In this document: positions 28,059 to 36,481 of the stretch, one piece after another | Position numbering within the stretch: the stretch's first letter is position 1 | Layout: the number at the start of each line of letters is the position of its first letter | Origin: Humisphaera borealis | GTDB lineage: Bacteria > Planctomycetota > Phycisphaerae > Tepidisphaerales > Tepidisphaeraceae | Direction of reading: 5' to 3' | Assembly (NCBI RefSeq): GCF_015169395.1 | Contig: NZ_CP063458.1 | Span: 3,720,001-3,784,000, forward strand | Length of the DNA stretch: 64,000 nt | Translations under genes and position numbers: made by a program | The notes under the pieces: model-generated | Told to the model about the DNA's origin: nothing | Databases searched by the model: none | Seen by the model: the letters and a program-made list of their open reading frames with translations, nothing else

Positions 28059-29012
28059 ATGCGTCTCTCTCTTAGCGCGTGCTTTCTGATGCTCGGCCTG
28101 ATCACCGGGCCCGCCACTGCCGAACAAGCTGCCCCTACCGGACGTCGAGTCCTGGCGCTCGACTACTCGGTCAAGCGTCTCGCGATGGTCGATTCGGCCG
28201 GCAAAGTCCTCTGGCAGCGCGAGACAAAGGGCAGCCACGACCTGCATCAGCTACCCAACGGCAACATTCTTGTCGGCGACGGCTGGACGCGCGTCATTGA
28301 GATCCAGCCCGCGCAGGGAGGCAATGCCGAGAAGGTCGTCTGGGAGTACGACGCCGCGAAGCAGAACCGGACCGACGGCAAGAAGGTCGAGGTTCACGCG
28401 TTCCAGCGGCTCGCCGACGGCAACACGATGATCGCCGAGTCGGGGCCCGCGCGAATCATCGAGGTGGACAAGGACTGCAAGCTTGTGAAGGAGATCAAGC
28501 TCAAGACCGTTCACCCCAGCACCCACAGCGACACCCGGCTCGCCCGCAAGCTGGACAACGGCCATTACCTGGTCTGCCAGGAAGCCGACGGCACACTGCG
28601 AGAATATGACGGCGATGGGAAGGTGGTCTGGGAGTACGAAGTGCCCCTGTTCGACAAGAAGCCCGCGGGCGGCCACGGCCCGGAGGCCTGGGGAAACCAC
28701 CTCTTCGGCGCCGTCCGTCTGCCGAGCGGCAATACGCTGATCGCGACCGGCAACGGACACTCTGTCATTGAAGTCACCCCGGCGAAGGAAGTCGTCTGGC
28801 ACCTGAAGCAGAACGACATTCCCGGCGTCACGCTGGCATGGGTCACCACGCTGCAGGTTCTGCCCAATGGCAACATCGTCATCGGCAACTGCCACGCAGG
28901 CGACAAGAATCCGCAGATCGTCGAAGTGTCGCGGGAGAAGAAACTCGTCTGGCAGTACAAGGACTTCAAGCTGTTCGGTAACGCGATGTCGAACAGCCTG
29001 GTGATAGACTGA
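28059..29012 (+). CDS. Secreted beta-propeller protein (PQQ-like repeats)
   Basis: 317 residues. Signal peptide about 1-22 (MRLSLSACFLMLGLITGPATA). Repeats of the form DSAGKVLWQRETKGSHDLHQ, LPNGNILVGDG, DGDGKVVWEYEVP and LPSGNTLIATGNGHSVIEV are six- to seven-bladed propeller blades as in PQQ-binding-like or arylsulfotransferase-like proteins. The WQ/WE sites at blade starts favour a propeller. Role unknown; probably periplasmic or surface. Followed by two palindromes. Confidence 0.8.
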   Translation: MRLSLSACFLMLGLITGPATAEQAAPTGRRVLALDYSVKRLAMVDSAGKVLWQRETKGSHDLHQLPNGNILVGDGWTRVIEIQPAQGGNAEKVVWEYDAAKQNRTDGKKVEVHAFQRLADGNTMIAESGPARIIEVDKDCKLVKEIKLKTVHPSTHSDTRLARKLDNGHYLVCQEADGTLREYDGDGKVVWEYEVPLFDKKPAGGHGPEAWGNHLFGAVRLPSGNTLIATGNGHSVIEVTPAKEVVWHLKQNDIPGVTLAWVTTLQVLPNGNIVIGNCHAGDKNPQIVEVSREKKLVWQYKDFKLFGNAMSNSLVID

Positions 29013-29028
29013 CTAAACGGCTGATCGT

Positions 29029-29120
29029 GATTCGCGCCCTGGGACCGCCGAGCGCCTGCTCGGCTCTTGGACATGCCGAGCAAGCGCTCGGCGGTCCCAG
29101 GCGGCAAATGGGCGCGAATC
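29029..29120. repeat. Inverted REP-like doublet with GCCGAGC hairpins
   Basis: The left part GATTCGCGCCC..GGACCGCCGAGCG (29029-29064) is repeated in inverted orientation at 29075-29120, with about 10 extra bases in the right arm. Each half carries its own hairpin (GCCGAGCGCCTGCTCGGC). It lies just after the stop of the propeller gene. Confidence 0.75.
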
Positions 29121-29156
29121 GAGGACGGCTATTTCGCATGGCGATGTCTCGCCCCG

Positions 29157-29244
29157 TTTTGCATTTTCATTGCGTGTTTTGCGTTTTGCATTCTCGAACG
29201 GTGAGCGAATGCAACATGCAGAACACGCAATGAAAAGTGCAGAA
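29157..29244. repeat. Long palindrome with TTTTGC/TTTGCG words
   Basis: The left arm at 29157-29193 (37 nt, AT-rich for this genome) pairs with the right arm at 29207-29244 over its whole length with few mismatches; the loop is 13 nt. It lies between the REP-like doublet and the small membrane protein gene, which is transcribed toward it, so it could also terminate or stabilise that transcript. Confidence 0.75.
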
Positions 29245-29269
29245 TGAGTCGCCGCGCCCCGCCGCTGCT

Positions 29270-29587
29270 TTATTCGTCTCCCATCGCATCAATGCTTCGC
29301 ATTTGACGGCTGCTGACGATGCGGGCCATCATTCCCAGTGCCAGGAATGCGCCCATCACGCCCGCGAACGCGATCCCGAGCCGGCGAGGCCGTGGGTCGG
29401 TCCCATCCGGCCAGCGCGGCAGGAGATCGTTGGCGATCAGCACATCGGGGAGCGCATACGCCCAGAGGTAACTGAACGCCGCCGCCGCAATGACCAGCAT
29501 CAGCAGGACATGCAGGGTGCGCGGCTTCCTTGGCGGAGGTGGGGCCTCGTCGGGGTCGATCGTAAACGACGGCGCGTTGTGCGGCAT
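29270..29587 (-). CDS. Small two-helix membrane protein
   Basis: 105 residues. An acidic/Pro-rich N-terminal 25 residues precede a helix ([22 protein letters not shown]), a short loop and a second helix ([22 protein letters not shown]), then a polar tail. Not assigned to a family. The ATG at 29587 (MPHNAPS) has no clear Shine-Dalgarno. It may be a subunit of a larger envelope assembly, but neighbours give no hint. Confidence 0.5.
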   Translation of the reverse strand: MPHNAPSFTIDPDEAPPPPRKPRTLHVLLMLVIAAAAFSYLWAYALPDVLIANDLLPRWPDGTDPRPRRLGIAFAGVMGAFLALGMMARIVSSRQMRSIDAMGDE

Positions 29588-29698
29588 GTGCGTTCGCCGG
29601 CGTAAAACCAGTGCCGGCTCCGCGCCTGATCTACGATTCGCGGACGCTGTCGGCAAGGCAGGCGTAGTCTGTCCTTGGCAGTCAACGCATAGACTTTT

Positions 29699-29776
<78 letters not shown>

Positions 29777-29790
29777 TGACCAAACGCAAA

Positions 29791-29822
29791 CGTCCCGGTG
29801 TCGATCGCTCGACACCGGGACG
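29791..29822 (-). terminator. Terminator of the pilin gene
   Basis: 14-bp arms CGTCCCGGTGTCGA and TCGACACCGGGACG with a 4-nt loop. It lies downstream of the minus-strand pilin gene; its T tract on that strand is interrupted but present (TTTGCGTTTGG). Confidence 0.7.
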
Positions 29823-29854
29823 CTCGTTTTAATCAGGAGATGTCAGCAGGATCG

Positions 29855-30355
29855 TTAGTAGGCCGAGTACGCCTTGCCGGCCTGATCGTTTCCGAGGGCG
29901 TTGGCGGTAACGGACCCGGTCGAGACGTCGTAGATCCAGGCCACGCCGGCCGCGTCGGCGGCGGCTACGCCGCTGCTGCCCTTCTTCGCGCCCACAGAAA
30001 TCTGCGGCACCGCACGCAGGTATGGACCGTAGATCACGCCGGTCGCGGTGTCCTTGGTCGCCGAGGTCGTCGTGCCGTCAATATTGCTGTACTTGGTCAA
30101 CTGGTCGGCGAACGTCGCGACCGGCGGGTAGGTTCCTTGGTGCTCCGTGTGATAGAGATCGATCGCATTGCGAAGCACCGCAAGGTTCGACGCGACGGCC
30201 GAGTCGGCGGCGGCGGCGGAACCACGGCTCATCCGAGGGATCGCAATCGCCGCGATGATCCCGATGATCACCACCACGATGACAAGCTCGATCATGCTGA
30301 ACGCCGATCGACGCGGCAACGACTTCTTTCCGATACAGGCTTTGAACTGCGACAT
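29855..30355 (-). CDS. Type II secretion / type IV pilin-like prepilin
   Basis: 166 residues. The N-terminus is a class III signal: basic leader, [20 protein letters not shown], with cleavage expected before FSMIE by prepilin peptidase and the Glu at +5. The long hydrophobic N-helix continues into the pilin alpha-spine. The C-terminal part has the [10 protein letters not shown] tail of GspG-like major pseudopilins. The ATG at 30355 has AGGAG 8 nt upstream. It is a single pilin gene with no assembly ATPase or platform protein in view. The GspC-like gene at 30897 is on the same strand, 0.5 kb upstream. Confidence 0.85.
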   Translation of the reverse strand: MSQFKACIGKKSLPRRSAFSMIELVIVVVIIGIIAAIAIPRMSRGSAAAADSAVASNLAVLRNAIDLYHTEHQGTYPPVATFADQLTKYSNIDGTTTSATKDTATGVIYGPYLRAVPQISVGAKKGSSGVAAADAAGVAWIYDVSTGSVTANALGNDQAGKAYSAY

Positions 30356-30682
30356 TCGTAAATCTCCTGTCCTCCCACAACCCACGGTCCTTTCCCCGCG
30401 CTCTCCGGAGCGCCCCAAGCCGGTTCATAGGAAGCATCGGATTTCCCCCCGTCAGACTTGAGTGCCGCACGAGATGGGCCGGCGGATTCGCAGCCGTCTG
30501 CTAACCCGGACAATGCAGGATCACAACGGATTTCGCGATGAGGCCGCTGGCCTCTCACCGAGTTAACGAAACCTTCGTACGGCACCACGATTGAACGCCA
30601 AGACGCCGATACGCCAAGAGTTGCGTTGCCTTTGATGGCGTCCCTGGCGACTCGGCGTTCATCACTTCAATTTTCGGAGCAG

Positions 30683-30812
30683 GACACGGAGAAATCACGG
30701 AGAGTTTGCCCGAAGGCGATCGGAGCAGCCTGCAAGTCGAATGAATCGCTCAAGTCGTTCGTAGGTTTCTTCTCCGTCTTCATCTCCGTGAACTCCGTGT
30801 TCTCTGTGGTGA
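30683..30812. repeat. Imperfect palindrome of CACGGAG words
   Basis: Left words CACGGAGA and CACGGAGA (30685-30703) face right words CTCCGTCTTC, CTCCGTGAA and CTCCGTGTTCTC (30771-30812). Same word class as 54151-54344 and 98-168, but more degenerate. Confidence 0.55.
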
Positions 30813-30836
30813 ATCATCCTGGCCAAATGGGCAACG

Positions 30837-30869
30837 AAAAAAGGGCCGGCCGATCCCGACCGAGCCCTT
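30837..30869 (-). terminator. Rho-independent terminator
   Basis: Read on the minus strand: AAGGGCTCGG...CCGGCCCTT followed by TTTT. It lies just downstream of the GspC-like gene. Confidence 0.55.
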
Positions 30870-30896
30870 CTCACCAAGAATTGTCGGACGTGCAAA

Positions 30897-31472
30897 CTAC
30901 CTGGCGGCTGCCAAACCGACGTCGGGAAGCTCCAGCTCGAAGTCTTCCGTGCCGTCGGTCAGCAGGACGCTGCGGTCCCGCACCGCCTTAACCTTGAACC
31001 CCTTGAACGATTCTCCGACGCGGACCGTGTCACCGTGAATCACCGCCAGCCCCTGTGTCGCGCCGGACCGCATGACGGCCGTCAGCTTGTATTTGGAGCG
31101 GAACTCTGCGGCACGCGACGAAACCACGGGGGCGGCGGTTCCGTCGGCCAGTGCCGGGGCCTCGGGGAACCACTGCGGCGGCGGTGCGAACGCGTCGCCG
31201 GAGTGCCCGGGTTTCAGGCCCTCGGCGGCACAGATCTCCTCCATCTTGCGGGCCAGCGCCGCCATCGGCAGCGACGCCGACGCAATCACCGGACCACCGC
31301 TTTGAGTGCGCGAGCCACCAGCCGAGCCTACAAGAGCGGTCGAGCCGGTCGGCGCAATCAGCAGGTCTTCCTCCGCCGAACCGCCTCCCAGGACGAAACG
31401 GTCGCCCAGAAACGCGGCGACGGCCACGCCCAGAAGTCCGACCGCTATCTTTTGTTGTTTGTTCCACTTCAT
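30897..31472 (-). CDS. GspC/PilP-like periplasmic protein
   Basis: 191 residues. One membrane helix near residues 10-27 (IAVGLLGVAVAAFLGDRFVL). After a linker the C-terminal 70 residues (YKLTAVMRSGATQGLAVIHGD...VRVGESFKGFKVKAVRDRSVLL) resemble the homology region of GspC or PilP, which links inner-membrane and outer-membrane parts of type II secretion or type IV pilus systems. The start MKWNKQQK is used; an in-frame ATG 6 codons upstream is also possible. Lies upstream of the pilin on the same strand, which supports the assignment, but 540 bp of repeat DNA separate them. Confidence 0.65.
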   Translation of the reverse strand: MKWNKQQKIAVGLLGVAVAAFLGDRFVLGGGSAEEDLLIAPTGSTALVGSAGGSRTQSGGPVIASASLPMAALARKMEEICAAEGLKPGHSGDAFAPPPQWFPEAPALADGTAAPVVSSRAAEFRSKYKLTAVMRSGATQGLAVIHGDTVRVGESFKGFKVKAVRDRSVLLTDGTEDFELELPDVGLAAAR

Positions 31473-31622
31473 GGCGAGTGAAGCAAACAATTCGGTTTGC
31501 CAGCGGGCAAACGAAATTCAGATATCAGTAGGGAGAAACCGGTCGTTACCGGACGGCAACCGGAAACTGTTACGGCAACTCTGATCGCAACGAATGCACG
31601 GTCTCCGCGACCGGACATGAAG

Positions 31623-32690
31623 CTATTTGTTGGCCTTTTTCTGCTCGGCTTTGGCGGCGAGCTTCTGCTGGGCCTTTTGCACTTCGGGCGGGTGGGGCTC
31701 GTCGGGGAACATGCAGCTTCGCGGCAACGCCGCCAGCAGGGTTGCCTGGTTGAGCGACTTGTCGTCGGGCATCGCCTTGCCGACTTCTATTGACCGCTGC
31801 TGAAGCCGGGCGAATTGTGCCGCGTTGGCGACCGGCGGTTTGAGCTTCTGCTGCCAATCGGGGTGTTTGGCCTTCCATTCGGCGGCCCATTTCTCGGCGT
31901 TGGCGACGCGCTCGGCCGTCGCCGGGTGCGTGGACATGAAGTCCGATCCACCGCCCCCCGCCTTCTGCTCGATCTTGAGAATGGTCCTGAAGAAATCGGC
32001 GAAGTGATCCGGGTGCCAGCCGGCACCGACGTAAAAATCGAATCCGATCTTGTCGGCTTCTGATTCGTCGCTTCGGCTGAAGCCGGCGTTGGCCAGTCCG
32101 CCGGCGAGCATGCCCAGGCCCGCGCCGTAGCCTGCGTATTCCTCGCCGCCGGCGACGTAGCCCGCCGCCGCTGCCGCTCCCGATCCCAGCAGTACCGCCA
32201 TCTGTCGGTTCATGCCGTTGTGAATGTGTCGCCCGAAGACGTGTCCGTACTCGTGCGCCATCACGGCGGCCAGCGCGTCCTCGCTGGTCGATTGCCGGAA
32301 CAACTCGGTATAGACATACATGTGCTCGCCGCCGGTCGTGAACGCGTTAAGCGTCTTGCTGTTGACGAAGTGAAACTCCATTGCCTTGGAGAACATCCAG
32401 TCGCTCGCCTCGTCTACTTTCGACTTGGGCCGGTAGCCCTGCGAGAACCGCTTGGCGGCGATCGTGACGACGCGGTCGCCCACCGTCTGGATATAGGTGG
32501 ATAGCTCAGGATCGGTAATGACCGCCTTGCTCAGCTCGCCATGAAATTCATTTGCCTGCGCAATTACTGCCTTGTCGCTCGCGCAACCACTGCCCAGGAG
32601 CAGCGTGACACCGAGCGAAACGACGACGACGGAACGCGCGACGGCGAGAAAGAATTTGCGCGACAGCGAATGTGAAGCGGCACGGAACAT
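31623..32690 (-). CDS. M48-family metalloprotease lipoprotein
   Basis: 355 residues. Lipobox LLLGSGC puts the lipidated cysteine at residue 36. HEYGH at 146-150 is the zinc-binding HExxH, and the third ligand Glu lies in SRSDESEADKIGFD. Alanine/Lys-rich C-terminal tail. Family members (Oma1/BepA-like) degrade or assist outer-membrane proteins. The ATG at 32690 has AAGGA 7 nt upstream; the TTG further up is a poor choice. No tetratricopeptide repeats are seen. Confidence 0.88.
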   Translation of the reverse strand: MFRAASHSLSRKFFLAVARSVVVVSLGVTLLLGSGCASDKAVIAQANEFHGELSKAVITDPELSTYIQTVGDRVVTIAAKRFSQGYRPKSKVDEASDWMFSKAMEFHFVNSKTLNAFTTGGEHMYVYTELFRQSTSEDALAAVMAHEYGHVFGRHIHNGMNRQMAVLLGSGAAAAAGYVAGGEEYAGYGAGLGMLAGGLANAGFSRSDESEADKIGFDFYVGAGWHPDHFADFFRTILKIEQKAGGGGSDFMSTHPATAERVANAEKWAAEWKAKHPDWQQKLKPPVANAAQFARLQQRSIEVGKAMPDDKSLNQATLLAALPRSCMFPDEPHPPEVQKAQQKLAAKAEQKKANK

Positions 32691-32911
32691 GGCCAAGTCC
32701 TTTGCAGTACGTCGCCTCGATCAACGTTCGCGGCAATGCCGCAAACGCGACTCTCCTGAAATACCTCGAACAGCCTAATCCCCCGGAAAAATTGCGACAA
32801 GCGGCAATCTCTGCGCGGGCAGACGGCACATCGTTTCAGCACGCTTTTTGAGGTGCTGCCCTCTTCAGGTCTGGCTTCATCGGAAGTGGGTGCCGAGCCG
32901 ATGAATGGGCT

Positions 32912-33145
32912 GTGAACACAACCCACCCAACCGTGCGTGCTTCGATGGGGAAGCCGCCGCAAGCCCGCGATGAACGCAGGCCCGCGACGGACAAGCAAAT
33001 GCTCGACTCCATCGTCGCCTCCCGACGCGAAATCGCCGACAAAGTTCGTCGGCTCAAGCGCTCCATCCACGACAACCGCTACGACAATTCCGCGAAGCTG
33101 TCGATCGCGCTCGATCGAATGATCGCGAAGGTGATCAGCAGATGA
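32912..33145 (+). CDS. Small helical protein, FlgM-like C-terminus (tentative)
   Basis: 77 residues from the GTG at 32912, or 66 from the ATG at 32945. The C-terminal half is helical with charged pattern DSIVASRREIADKVRRL and DNSAKLSIALDRMIAKVI, which resembles the C-terminal sigma-binding helix of FlgM anti-sigma factors in general pattern only. No flagellar genes are in the window. It ends just before a strong hairpin at 33179-33207. Confidence 0.4.
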   Translation: MNTTHPTVRASMGKPPQARDERRPATDKQMLDSIVASRREIADKVRRLKRSIHDNRYDNSAKLSIALDRMIAKVISR

Positions 33146-33178
33146 CGGCACCGTAAAGCGTTTAAAACTTGACCCTTT

Positions 33179-33207
33179 CATTGGCCCCGTCACTGACGGG
33201 GCCAATG
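33179..33207. terminator. Hairpin between convergent genes
   Basis: Perfect 14-bp arms CATTGGCCCCGTCA and TGACGGGGCCAATG with a 1-nt centre, between the small + gene and the minus-strand PKD protein gene. The T tract is poor on both sides, so it may be a bidirectional terminator or a transcript-stabilising stem. Confidence 0.6.
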
Positions 33208-33221
33208 TCATTCATTCCCGC

Positions 33222-35294
33222 TCACTGCGACAGCGGGTCTTCGGGGTATCGTTCCTTCAGCAGCTTGCGCAGGCTCAGGCTTCGCGCCAGGTCGGCTTCG
33301 CCGATCAGTCGGCTGGCGCGATCAAGCAGTGGGGGACTGTACGGCGAGTCGGGTACGGCGCGGGCGAATGCCTCGGCGATGTTCGCCGCCGCTGCGTTGG
33401 ACTTGCGCAGCTCCAGCAATCGCACCTTCAACATCACCGCGTGGCCTTGCAGAAAGTCGGTCGGAAGTCTCTGCTGCCAGACGGCCCACGCGTTTTCGCC
33501 GGCATCGGCGTCTTTGGTTGCGATGTAAAACTCCACCGTCCGCGCCGATGCCCCGCTGATCGCCGCCCGGCGGGCGGGATCGTCTTCCATCGGCAGCGAT
33601 TCCAGCAGTTTCGCCCCTTCCGCGCGCTTGCCCGAAAGCACCAGCGCCTGGCCGAGCGCCCGCTTGAGGTCCGGGTCGTCCATGGGCAATTGCGCCAGGG
33701 TCTTGGCCGCCCCGTCGGCGTCGCCCTGCCGCCAGAGTTGCAGCAACGCGAGCGCTTTGGCCGGGCCGGGTTGCAGGAGGGAATCGGCCGGTGTCAGTCG
33801 CCAGAGCTTGACGGCGTCGGGGAGTCGGCCGGCCTCGACGGCAGCGTCGGCGGCTTCGGTGAGGGCCGTCATCACCTGCCCCGCGTCGGCCGGCACCCGA
33901 GCCGCTGCCCCCGCCGCCGCGGCTGACAACGCCTGGTCGAGTTTCCCCGCCCTGACAAACAGCAGCGCCGCCCGCGGCAGCCACGTCGGCGGCAGTCGGT
34001 CGGCCCGGTAGCCGGCCACCACCAGGGCATGCCGTTCCAGCGGTTCCTCGGTCGGGCGGTCGGTCCACTCCCAGTCCCGGCTGACAGCAATGCGCTGCGT
34101 GCGCGTATCGCTGCGCGTGCCGTCACGCACGACCAGCTTCACCGGGTACACGCCGTCGGCCAGGTACACCTGCGTCGCCGCCGGCCCCGTCGCCGTCTGG
34201 CCGTTGCCGAAGTCCCATTCGTAATTCGCCGCCACGCCCTGCCGCGGCGGATTGGCCGTGAACTGATAGCGGTGCGAGTATCCGCCGGCGAAAAAGCATT
34301 CACCCTGATACGCGACGGCGAAGTCGGCGATCAATGCCTGCTCAGGACGTTCGAGCGCGCCTGCCTTGCCCCACAGCGGCTTGCCCAGCACGTCGGACGA
34401 CAGTGCCTGCCAACGCTGCGTCTCGGCCCGGCGGAAAGCCACGGCAAACCGTCCGTCGCCGGCGAGGTTGGCGTGGTAAATGACCAGCGACCGCTTACCC
34501 GCACTGAGGCGGACGGCGGCGTTGTTCCGCACGTCGCCAATCGCGGCGTCGGTGAAGATGACCGGCTTGCCGTCGATGAACACCGCCGCCCGGTCGTCCG
34601 CCGACAACGCAAAGAAGTAGTCGCCGTCGAAGCCGACTGGGAACGTGCCTTCGAACCGGCTGATGGTCCGCTGCTGCTCGCCGAACGGATTCACGCCCAG
34701 CGACGCGTGCGGGATGAGCGTCCTGCCGATCACCTTTTCGGCCGCGTTCCACGCTTTCTCCAACTCGGCGGCGTTGTTGATGTCGGCCTGGGTCAGCTCG
34801 CGCATTTCCATCAGCAGGCCGGCGGAACGCGGGATGTCGGCCATCGCGGGCTCGAGCGGCGGTGGCTTCGGATGGCCGAAGTACGCGTAGTACCGCGACA
34901 CACCCTTCACCGCCGGGAACGCGATACGAATGCGATCGCCGGGGCCGACCGTCAGCACTCGGGTGCGAAGGAGCTTGTCGTCGGCGGTGGCGACGCGGAG
35001 ATCGCTGCCATCGGGCTGGTGTGTGCCGCCGGTGTAGAGGTCGGCGTAAATCAGTTCGTCGCCGGTGGCGCGGTCGGCGACCCAGTCCACGTCGATCGGT
35101 CGGCGGAATGGCCAGGCGGGGTCGATCCAGGCGAATACGGGGGATGTGGAGACGACCAGGAACAAGGCAGCAATGAGCAGGTGAATGCGCTTTCGGGTGG
35201 CATGGGCAAGTACGCTTGCCCGTAGTTCAACACTGCCCTCATGCGAACCGCGGGCAGCGGCGCACCGCAGCCCATGGCACACCGATGAATGCAT
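33222..35294 (-). CDS. Exported protein with PA14-like and PKD domains
   Basis: 690 residues from the ATG at 35294. A hydrophobic signal (LLIAALFLVVSTSPVFA) sits at about residues 37-55. A PA14-like stretch (RFEGTFPVGFDGDYFFALSADDRAAVFIDGKPVI) lies near 205-245, and a PKD domain (YEWDFGNGQTATGPAATQVYL) near 360-415. The last 300 residues are helical, TPR-like. The real start is doubtful: bases 35238-35282 resemble the GTACTCCGC repeat family, the signal helix is preceded by no ATG/GTG/TTG for about 35 codons, and a GTG is available at 35330. A one-base error upstream of the signal would explain this. Confidence 0.72.
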   Translation of the reverse strand: MHSSVCHGLRCAAARGSHEGSVELRASVLAHATRKRIHLLIAALFLVVSTSPVFAWIDPAWPFRRPIDVDWVADRATGDELIYADLYTGGTHQPDGSDLRVATADDKLLRTRVLTVGPGDRIRIAFPAVKGVSRYYAYFGHPKPPPLEPAMADIPRSAGLLMEMRELTQADINNAAELEKAWNAAEKVIGRTLIPHASLGVNPFGEQQRTISRFEGTFPVGFDGDYFFALSADDRAAVFIDGKPVIFTDAAIGDVRNNAAVRLSAGKRSLVIYHANLAGDGRFAVAFRRAETQRWQALSSDVLGKPLWGKAGALERPEQALIADFAVAYQGECFFAGGYSHRYQFTANPPRQGVAANYEWDFGNGQTATGPAATQVYLADGVYPVKLVVRDGTRSDTRTQRIAVSRDWEWTDRPTEEPLERHALVVAGYRADRLPPTWLPRAALLFVRAGKLDQALSAAAAGAAARVPADAGQVMTALTEAADAAVEAGRLPDAVKLWRLTPADSLLQPGPAKALALLQLWRQGDADGAAKTLAQLPMDDPDLKRALGQALVLSGKRAEGAKLLESLPMEDDPARRAAISGASARTVEFYIATKDADAGENAWAVWQQRLPTDFLQGHAVMLKVRLLELRKSNAAAANIAEAFARAVPDSPYSPPLLDRASRLIGEADLARSLSLRKLLKERYPEDPLSQ

Positions 35295-35378
35295 GATTCG
35301 AGGGGACATACTCAGAATTTCCCGTGCCACGCTACGCCGACTAGGACCTTAAAAGCTCCAGACCGCACAAACACTTCA

Positions 35379-35500
35379 AGTTCGGATTCAACACGAAGGC
35401 ACGAAGTTCACGAAGAAGCACCACCGACGCTTTTGACGACTGTTCTGATCATCCGATGCTTCTTCGTGTCCCTTCGTGCCTTCGTGTTAAAAGCCGAACT
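35379..35500. repeat. Long palindrome of CACGAAG words
   Basis: The left arm at 35379-35420 (three CACGAAG heptamers) pairs with the right arm at 35457-35500 over about 42 nt with few mismatches; the centre is 36 nt. It lies upstream of the HAD phosphatase gene. Confidence 0.85.
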
Positions 35501-35624
35501 CCAGACGACTTTGGGTTACACAACGGTACCGCCGGCCGGTGGCACCAAACCCATCGAACTGGCCCGAGATCGTCATAATACGTCGCTTCACAGCTTATGC
35601 GTCGTACACCATACTCAGCCTGCC

Positions 35625-36230
35625 ATGTCGCTGATCACTCCAGACCAGACCCCCGCCGCCGTCCTGTTCGATATGGATGGCACGTTGACAGAGCCTATGC
35701 TCGACTTCCCGCGCATCAAGCGGGAAATGGGGATCGGCGACCAGCCGATCCTGGAAGCGCTGGCAGCGATGTCGCCCGGCGACCGCGCCGCCGCCGAGGC
35801 CGTCCTGCTTCGCCATGAAGGCGAAGCCGCCCGGCTGTCGCGGCTGAACCCCGGCTGCCGCGAAGTGCTGGCGTTGCTCGAACGCAGCGGCATTCGCACG
35901 GCGCTCATCACCCGCAACAGCCGATCGAGCGTGCAGACGGTGCTGCAGACGCACCAACTGGCGATCCAGGTGCTGATCAGCCGCGAAGACGCCGCCCCCA
36001 AGCCCGATCCCGAGCCGCTGTATCACGCCTGTCGGCGGCTGGACGTCTCGCCCGGCGAAGTCTGGATGGTCGGCGACGGCGAGTTTGACGTTCAGGCCGG
36101 CCTGAACGCGGGCGCGAGAACGGTCTGGGTCAGTCACGGCCGCTTGAAGCATTTTCCCGAGACGCCTTGGCAGGAAGTAACCGATTTATGGGCCCTCGAA
36201 GCGCTGTTGGGCAAGCATCTGACCCCGTAG
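35625..36230 (+). CDS. HAD-family phosphatase
   Basis: 201 residues. Motif I is DMDGTLTEPMLDF (nucleophile Asp at about 15), motif II is ALITRNS, motif III Lys in PKPDPEPL, and motif IV VGDGEFDVQAG. Phosphoglycolate-type monophosphatase by overall pattern; substrate not certain. The ATG at 35625 is preferred over upstream codons because the fold begins 10 residues later. Its stop lies inside the GTAG-hairpin element at 36227. Confidence 0.88.
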   Translation: MSLITPDQTPAAVLFDMDGTLTEPMLDFPRIKREMGIGDQPILEALAAMSPGDRAAAEAVLLRHEGEAARLSRLNPGCREVLALLERSGIRTALITRNSRSSVQTVLQTHQLAIQVLISREDAAPKPDPEPLYHACRRLDVSPGEVWMVGDGEFDVQAGLNAGARTVWVSHGRLKHFPETPWQEVTDLWALEALLGKHLTP

Positions 36231-36412
36231 GGTGGGCTTCAGCCCACCGCATCGCGACCGGAGGACTGTTGTGTGCCTTTTCGAGTACTTCACTCCTTAT
36301 CGAAATCGTCGCCGAATCAACCTTCGATCCCGAGGCAGATCTGCTCTCCGCCATTCGGAGATCGACATCGATAGTGCACGCCAAAGGTGCGGCCGAGTGA
36401 ACCCCACCCTAC
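36227..36412. repeat. GTAG-hairpin element with inverted end
   Basis: GTAGGGTGGGC/TTCA/GCCCACC at 36227-36248 is a REP-type hairpin with a 5' GTAG. The inverted complement CCCCACCCTAC lies at 36402-36412, about 165 bp away. Weaker than the other doublets because the inner part is unrelated. Confidence 0.5.
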
Positions 36413-36481
36413 GATGAACCAAATGCCCGCCCGGGTGTCTAAACTCCGGGGCAGGGACGCCGAATTGGTTGGAGAAGACTC

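Larger units (their letters stand above)
30356..30896. other. Intergenic region with class B palindrome
   Basis: Between the pilin and the GspC-like gene. It contains the CACGGAG palindrome at 30683-30812, a possible terminator at 30837-30869, and otherwise no gene. The 5' part (30356-30600) shows nothing I can name. Confidence 0.5.

Noticed and set aside
27745-28117. N-terminal extension of the GGDEF protein
   Set aside because: Fairly protein-like but without a ribosome-binding site, and the start at 27742 already gives a full membrane-GGDEF protein; kept as uncertain.
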